A stretch of DNA of 64,000 bases from Trichobilharzia regenti (Eukaryota > Platyhelminthes > Trematoda > Strigeidida > Schistosomatidae): the NCBI GenBank assembly GCA_944472135.2, contig OX235262.1, positions 27,141,362-27,205,361 of the forward strand, in the 5' to 3' direction. The translations under genes and the position numbers were made by a program. Shown piece after piece: positions 58,056 to 64,000 of this stretch. Every line of letters starts with the position of its first letter. Positions within the stretch are counted from its first letter, which is position 1. The notes beneath the pieces were generated by a model. The model was not told the DNA's origin, searched no databases, and saw only the letters and a program-made list of their open reading frames with translations.

Positions 58056-59504
58056 TCTATTTTATGAATTTATAGTCTGGTTACCATCCAGTGACAGTAG
58101 TGATGATATGTCGGAATTTGATTTACTTTTGTTTAGATGTACAAAAGTCATCAATCCATCAAGTCATTATATGTCAGCTTGAGTGATACAAGGAGCAGCA
58201 GACTACTTGGCTGGGGTATTTGTGACGTTAAAGACGGATGTTGGTGAAAAAGTAGAGCTTGAAATTATCTCATTGGCGCAGAATTATTCACAGATCCGTT
58301 AAATTCTCATTAATCTCTACATCGTAATTCTTTCTCATGCACACATCGGTTAATTTATAATTTTTTTGCACTTCATTTATCTACCTTATAAAAGTGAAGC
58401 AAAGTGATCTACTGCAATTTTATTCAGTGTTTTAAGTTCATTTCAGATCAAATCTGGTTTTCAGCATTAGAAATCTATAGGAACACTGATAAATCTTTGG
58501 TGGTTACCGACAATGTCGACTCATCTTCAAAGACAACTAAATCCTGTATGTCACACCAAGCTGTGTATTTGCTCAGTCAGACAAACCATAATTACACTGA
58601 AGAGAACTCTGACCCCCAAAAATTTGAAAATCAACTCATTGACAGAGTCAGTAGGTTCAGTAAATGCTGTATAAACGAGAGAATATGATTGGTAGATCCA
58701 TGAATAGCATGATTCTACATACTACTGACTGGTTCACATAAGTAGTTAGAGAGCACTCATGTCAAACAGTAGTGGTTTTTTTCCACCAACTATGTAATCT
58801 GTAAATCTGATTCGATGTATCGCCAGTTCACCCGAGTAGGTAACCTGATTCCAGGTGGTTTGAACTGGTTCGTTTTTCTAAGATGAGTCGAGTTATGTTC
58901 ACCGATGATGCACTAGGTCTCAAACAAGTGGAATGACCATAACGTGTTTAAGCCACATCGATCTGAGTAGTAAGCACTATTTTTTGACTGGGTGGTTTCC
59001 AACTACTCACAGTAGTAAATCAGTAGTATACAGTATTATGTTATTTTTTTAAGCTTTCTTGATTGACATTTATAGTAATAAGCAGATTATATGTTGTGAT
59101 TCTGGTATTTTGTGGTTTCCAAGAGAAGCTGGAGTAACACCTCTTCTCGAAGTATAAAGAACCTCTAGATGAGAAACTCGATTTTCCACTTTCAAATAAA
59201 CTTCTGAATTGTCTGTTATCAGTCAGTAACTTGTCATCCTTAACTGTGATTTAAAATGAGCCGTATACTGTCTATAATACTACCAGATAATATCGGTAAT
59301 CTCTCCAGAACTTTTGCATGTTTGTAAATTCCAAGTTGAAGTTAAAAAGAGCATATTGGTCTAGTGAATTCATTATCTGTTTTTAAAGGCTTTTTTCGTA
59401 CATATCTGTTGAACAGAGTAGTTTAACATTTATAGAAAAGTCCTTTTAGAATATTGAAGAAGGTATTTTAACTACGAAAACTTGTAGATTGTGACTTTAT
59501 AAGA
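58056..59504. other. Spacer with one weak dispersed repeat
   Basis: 59020-59130 resembles 52975-53095. A 94-codon plus frame at 58404-58688 has no recognisable domain and no homologue that I can name; exon status cannot be judged. Confidence 0.3.
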
Positions 59505-59592
59505 TGTATGCATCCGTGGCTGGATAGTAGAATCCTTGCAAAACAGAATGGTGGTGTGAGCTCGAGCTCGATTACCGGCTGAGGCACTCTAA
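59505..59592 (+). mobile_element. Possible degraded type A SINE head
   Basis: gcatccgtggctggatagtagaat..gagctcgattaccggctgaggca has the spacing of a type A tRNA-like head with a decayed box B. Confidence 0.35.
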
Positions 59593-60149
59593 AACGAGTG
59601 GTTTACTGGCCAATAAGTAAACTCAGAAAAGGAGAATTTTTGTAAGACTAATAACCTCACCCTGTACAACCAACACAATTGCTTCTGAAACATGACAACT
59701 GAAAACCCGGTGTTCTTCTCAGGACGCAAAGGAATGTAAAAGCAGTTTTTGTAACAGTAAATGACAGTAACCATTAGGGAATATGATTTCTATAGTTCTT
59801 CTCGATGACTAGTTTATTCATTCAGCACTGTCAGAGGCCAAATGAACATTCCAACATAGAAAAAATAATAGTACATCAACAATTTTTGCAGAATAAAATA
59901 GTACCATGATTGCTTATTTCGTTGGTTTCTCATCAGCTCAGCTGCTTACAGCCCAAAGTCATTATTAAGTATATCTACAGAAACAACTTTAACATAATTG
60001 CATAGAGTTTATTTCTAAGTAAAAATTAGTCGATCCCTGTATGCATATAATGCTAATGATAATAATAATTACTCTACCCCAAACAACAATAATGATCATA
60101 CACAATGGAAACTTTCAAATTTAAGTAATCAGATGAAAGAGAGGATGGA
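59593..60149. other. Spacer with a dispersed repeat
   Basis: 59883-60000 matches 28735-28852 (gaataaaat.gtaccat, ttatttcgttgg.ttctcatcagct). Otherwise nothing. Confidence 0.4.
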
Positions 60150-60500
60150 AACATCCTGTTACCAAGACAAGGAAAGACAGATAAATCTTTCTTTCTGAAA
60201 GCTCGACTGAGATTGGTTCGTCAAACTTAAGAAGAAGAAGAAGAAGTGAACTCTTTTGACCTATTAATAATTTTGAACGATCTTGCAACGTCTACCTCAT
60301 GATCCGTGTCAAGGAGATGACTGGCGAAGGCATCACTTAAAGCATTTGTTCCATTTAGGCATAGGCTTTTTTCAGTACATGTTCCGAAAATCGGAGGTAT
60401 GATGTTACCCCTTTATTCTGCAAAAACTGTTGCTTTTGCTTTATTCAAATTCATTAAGGGAATAAATGTATGAAGTAACACATCCGTTGAGCATTGGAGT
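60150..60500 (-). pseudogene. Penelope-like C-terminal fragment
   Basis: Minus words (acatgttccgaaaatcgg, tcatgatccgtgtcaaggagatgactgg, gttaccaagacaaggaaagac) correspond to 13083-13480 and 31718-31980. A GAA repeat sits at 60229-60247. Stops throughout. Confidence 0.65.
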
Positions 60501-60804
60501 CACTGCGAATTGAAGAGGGAACTGAAGATATTATATCCATTTTTCCCCTGAAAGATAGAGAAAGACATCATATGTGCGTGTGTTTGTTTTAGTGAATTAT
60601 TGACATGTTTTACCTGTATAAGTTGAATTGTGTCTCTTGTCGATTGAATGTGTAGAACCGAAGTGATTAACTAAATAAAGTCATGTTAATCTTTAAACAC
60701 CATTAAAGCAACCACGCCAGGAACTGGCAGATCAACAGAAATCAAGTATTTCAGTTCGATACTACTAATCTAGTAGAAATACAAGTAAAAACTTATATCC
60801 TTTG
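60501..60804. other. Spacer
   Basis: Nothing recognised. Confidence 0.3.
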
Positions 60805-61200
60805 CATAAGTGGTGGAGCTTGTGGTCTAGTGGACAACAATCTATAGCTGGAATAGAACGGTGTTCGGTTCAAGTTCCAGTGATAAAACGTTGCTATTTT
60901 GTATTGGACACTAGTCAGTAACTAGTGTAATGTGTATGTCTAGTCCTATCTTTATTACAGACTGAATTCTACCAGTCAGGTTTGCAGTGTGGACACAGTA
61001 AGCCACTTTGGCAAATATAAGTGAAGTGTTTCTTGCGGATTGCCTCCAACCATCTAACATCAACAGTTCACAGTGTACCGTGATGGCGAGCCATCTAGTA
61101 TGGTGGCCACCTAACTGATAAAATTCAGTCTGCACCAAAGATAGGACTAGACACACAAATTACACTAGTTACTGACTAGTGTACAATCAAAAATACCCGG
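60805..61200. mobile_element. tRNA-like head followed by foldback arms of the C type
   Basis: 60810-60885 has a SINE head layout (tgtggtctagtggac, ggttcaagttcc). 60905-60995 and 61100-61190 are inverted arms (gacactagtcagtaactagtgtaatg...acagactgaatt), with the tips palindromic, matching those around 57665-58055. Confidence 0.6.
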
Positions 61201-61221
61201 TAAATTCGTATAGGAAGTTAA

Positions 61222-61400
61222 TCGCGAGCCGCGATAGTCCAGTGGTAACTCCTCTGACTACAGCACTGGATGACGCGAGTTTGAATCTCAGATGGGACAT
61301 GATTTCCTTCAAGGTAACAAGTACGCCTTGTTAACGAATGCCAGCTAGCTCAAAATCTAGGCCGAGTTTTCGCCGATTGCCACCAGCCGTCTATTACCAA
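61222..61400 (+). mobile_element. C-type SINE, decayed
   Basis: The head cgatagtccagtggtaactcctctg and gagtttgaatctcaga are followed by ttccttcaagg and gccttgttaacgaa: the ribozyme-like core has lost two bases of CTGANGA. Confidence 0.65.
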
Positions 61401-61424
61401 CGAAAACATTGCTAACTGGAGGTG

Positions 61425-61560
61425 GAACTACTTACTGTTAACGAGTTAAACATAGGACGAGATTCACCTCCTGGTTCCCACTGACAGCTAAGATCATGTT
61501 AATGCCCAGACAACCTTGAAATGTCCCAACTAGGAGCCAACATTAATGTAAGTGTAGAAC
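61425..61560 (+). mobile_element. Smα 3' half, decayed
   Basis: Reads actgttaacgagttaaacataggacgagat..cctcctggttccc then the long-form 3' region (aatgcccagacaacc). Inactive core. Confidence 0.5.
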
Positions 61561-61854
61561 TTCCGCACTGCGGTAGAATATTAGATAACTTTATTCGATA
61601 TAATACACAGTGATGTACTAATGATAAACGTATGACGTTTCAAAAACAAATTATTTCTCAAAATCATATTGATTTATTCACATAGGTTTATAATCTGCTT
61701 TATATGTATTTTTGAAACTTTTTGTTATTTATTTCACCTTTTCCATGTATTTGATGTTGATTTGATGAACAGAGATTCCGTGATTAGTGGTTCTTTCTAC
61801 CTGACTATATATCACCTTTTGTTTAATTCAGTTTGGAATTTCCAAAGACTGTTC

Positions 61855-61975
61855 AAACCAAAGTTCTCAGACTCTGTTGACATGTCGACTCCTTGTGCAG
61901 ATGCTTCGACGAAGTCCGGGGATCCAAATTGAATGCACATCCTATATTTCACTGCTAGTCACCATCCACCAAAGA
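61855..61975. mobile_element. Smα inverted-arm remnant
   Basis: gttgacatgtcgactccttgtgcagatgcttcgacgaa is the minus arm of the Smα dimers, joined directly to a plus end (cactgctagtcaccatccacc), as if the middle of a dimer had been deleted. Confidence 0.6.
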
Positions 61976-62134
61976 CGTCGATTTTGTTAATCCTGTCTAT
62001 CTCGCATTGTTGTGTGAATGCATTTAATTGACCGAGAATTTCTCTACCTATTCATAGCTTTAAGTAAATATTTATGTTCCAGTAATCCGATAGACCCTGA
62101 TCTACTAGTTTGATCTATATAATTGACCCCTAGA

Positions 62135-62225
62135 TTATTACTTTGATTTTGATTTTTTTTTGATTTTTGATTTACAGCTTGATTCCACACTGTATTTTCG
62201 GTACAGGTATGGAATTTTCAGAGGT
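62135..62225 (-). mobile_element. CR1-like 3'-end scrap
   Basis: tgaaaattccatacctgtaccg..gtgtggaatcaagctg on the minus strand, with a gattttt-type tail, matches 41265-41335. Confidence 0.6.
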
Positions 62226-62350
62226 GAAGTTTGTCCCCAAGGGAGCAATAAATTGTGCCCGAAATGTCATTTTTCTATTGACAGTGCATTAATATGTATT
62301 ATATCGAATAGGAAATTATATTCCACCACAGTGCCTTAATTCTACAATTA
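62226..62350 (+). repeat. PLE terminal repeat
   Basis: gagcaataaattgtgcccgaaatgtca and ccaccacagtgccttaattct match the PLE tips at 3385, 10040 and 42895. Confidence 0.5.
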
Positions 62351-62494
62351 CATTACTGACTAAACGTTCATTGTCGGCTTTAACAAATTTCTTACGCATA
62401 CAAACCTAATGAGGAAGGAGAAATATCCAAAATATTATTGAGATGTGAAATCTATTTGATCAATTAGCTGAAGGCATTTAAATCGTTTTACGAT

Positions 62495-62820
62495 TTAATT
62501 CAATTTGGACTTTCCCGTTGATTGTTTGTACCGAAGTAATCGGCCTCAGGTTGACTTGTCGGCTACTTGTACGGATGCTTCAATACTGTTTATATGATTT
62601 AACCTGAAGTCAGTTGATGGAAGTGGCTAGCAGTGGAATCCAGTATGCACATTTCGTCCTACCGAGAAGTCGTTAGCCAGATGTATCCGCATTTCTCAGT
62701 GAGTCAGTGACGGTGTCCAAACTGAGACTCGAACCCAGTACCCACAGTTTCAGAGGCCAAAGTGTAATCCATTAGACCAGTTTAGCCACAACAGCCGCCT
62801 TCTCTGCAATGGGTATCAGT
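62495..62820 (-). mobile_element. Smα-type SINE, long form, near full length
   Basis: Minus strand from the tRNA-like head (62815-62730; box B gggttcgagtctc), through the hammerhead region, to the 3' arm ending tttcccgttgatt (62510). ~320 bp in all. The core reads ctaacga (G5 to A), so cleavage is not expected. Confidence 0.75.
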
Positions 62821-63029
62821 TATTACGTAATTTCATCTTGGACTTTCTTGTTGATTGATTGGACATTTGTTGGAATGTACTTTTATCAAAAATGTACGTT
62901 TAAAATTAACTTAAATTTAATGGTTTACCATAAAGTTTCAGTGCTTTTTATGTAAATTTATGCGATTTAAATATTTACGAAAATAGAATGTTTCTCCAGC
63001 AAATGTACAAACCAATACTTGAATATCCA

Positions 63030-63395
63030 TGAGATGCTCACTGGCGACTGACAGATAGGTAGTTACCTGGGGTTCCAATGAGAATTCGTGACCAGTAGGG
63101 TGCAGCAGGTTAGGTGTGAGGACAAATACTTGCCCAAGACATTGGCCAGCGGTTGCGCTATATCGTGAATTGGCAGAAGTTGGAATTCATGGGCCATTGG
63201 ATCGGGTCCCATTGGCTTAATGGTCTACGAGCTCGCTAGCCTTGTAACCAGAAGGTCCTAGGTTCGAACTCCTGTGGGTGGTTATTGCTGAAGAGTCCCA
63301 AACTAGGACGGGTGAAACAGCTGTCCAGTACTCCCAGGTTTTCCAATGGTTCTCTAACCAATGTCATTAATAATGAAATCCTGTAACCAAATGTA
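63030..63395 (+). mobile_element. B-type SINE, long single copy
   Basis: 5' segment (gaccagtagggtgcagcagg...gaggacaaatacttgcc), tRNA-like head (63205-63275; box B aggttcgaactcc), hammerhead-like module (63281-63331; core ctgaaga, gaa, acagctgt, gtc) and end. The module keeps all core positions; stem I is slightly weakened at its outer end. Confidence 0.75.
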
Positions 63396-63479
63396 CAAAG
63401 GGTTTAGTGTAACATATTAGACAGCCTAAAAAACTGTAGTTTTACCTCGCTAGACCCATTAAGAGAATTATTTTCAAGT

Positions 63480-63810
63480 TTGATCACAGATCCATATCAA
63501 CAAGGGAACCATTGAAAAATTGCTGTTTATTCCTGTTAAGGGAATCTTCAGTGACACGCATACTGCTTGGAATTTTAGTAAGAAATCATGACGTGTGTGA
63601 TCCACCTTGTAGGGTGATATTCGCTGGTGAGTGCACTAAAATCACGAATCACTAGAAGTTGGAGTTCATGGGCCAGGGGCTTGGAATCTCCTGGGTTCGA
63701 ACTCCGGCAGCGTGAGTACTGATGAAGAGGCAAGAGACTAGGATGAAACAGCGATTCAGTACTCCTTGGTTTTCATGGTTCTATAACTGATATCAGGCGG
63801 TAATTGCACC
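63480..63810. mobile_element. Decayed head-to-head B-type pair
   Basis: Minus end (gggaaccattgaaaaattgc..cttcagtgacacgca) joined to a plus copy with box B gggttcgaactcc (63691-63703) and the gtactgatgaagagg region. Confidence 0.6.
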
Positions 63811-64000
63811 TGAAACACATCAGGTCCGTACAAATTAACTTTTGAAGGAGAAATTTTATTGCATTTATCACATATAAAATCAAGTTTTTCCTTCTGAAAC
63901 TTCAACAGACATATAAAAGTGATATCATATTTCTAGGTTATTTTAGGGTGTTTAAGTAATTCCAGTAAACATCTCCTCGAGTAATGAAATTAGTTCAAGA

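Noticed and set aside
58404..58688. 94-codon frame as a possible host exon
   Set aside because: No domain, no splice context that I could argue for, and composition like the surrounding AT-rich spacer.
1..64000. CRISPR arrays, operons, ribosomal RNA genes
   Set aside because: No regularly spaced short repeats, no bacterial gene layout and no rRNA-like conserved blocks; the content is eukaryotic repeat DNA.

Overview
The window contains no recognisable host gene. Almost everything that can be identified is transposable-element sequence, packed, nested and mostly decayed, in an AT-rich background. The repertoire points to a trematode, most likely a schistosome: tRNA-headed SINEs carrying a hammerhead ribozyme of the Smα type, two RTE-clade LINE lineages (SR2-like and Perere-3/SR3-like), a CR1/SR1-like LINE, Penelope-like elements (PLEs) with GIY-YIG endonuclease, and a Ty3/Gypsy relic. 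The organism assignment is inferred from these families; no single-copy marker gene is visible.

Layout. 0-9 kb: decayed PLE with a SINE nested in it, RTE tails, a CR1-like 3' end, a head-to-head pair of B-type SINEs, a composite Smα unit (5.37-6.01 kb) and an internally deleted RTE. 9-16 kb: SR2-like RTE fragments, a large foldback element (11.13-11.66 kb), a PLE tail, and a second copy of the composite Smα unit (14.47-15.10 kb). 16-20.3 kb: two PLEs facing away from each other, one with a young RTE inserted in its tail. 21.7-22.3 kb: a near-perfect inverted pair of B-type SINEs. 23.7-31.4 kb: two long RTE copies flanking deleted RTE derivatives. 31.6-35.9 kb: PLE, SR2-like RTE and an intact-core Smα hammerhead SINE with a perfect 13-bp target duplication. 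36.9-38.5 kb: Gypsy gag-pro-RT-RNase H relic. 39.3-43 kb: a PLE enclosed by long inverted arms, one arm interrupted by an Smα dimer. 44.3-47.8 kb: RTE and PLE fragments. 48.6-52.2 kb: the one intact large gene, a 953-codon CR1-like endonuclease/reverse transcriptase. 53.6-56.8 kb: the longest SR2-like copy. 57.4-63.8 kb: inverted-arm SINEs and more B and Smα SINEs.

The elements depend on each other. SINEs supply pol III-type heads and ribozymes and borrow LINE 3' tails: the A-type SINE shares its end with the SR2-like RTE, and one variant carries a CR1-like end. Four SR2-like copies share the same lesion in the reverse transcriptase active site, so that subfamily was probably copied in trans. 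The most interesting signals are (i) hammerhead-like folds in two SINE families besides Smα, (ii) repeated head-to-head SINE dimers, and (iii) evidence from target duplications and one empty site that such dimers moved as single units. All are read by eye; alignments and covariance-model searches were not possible.
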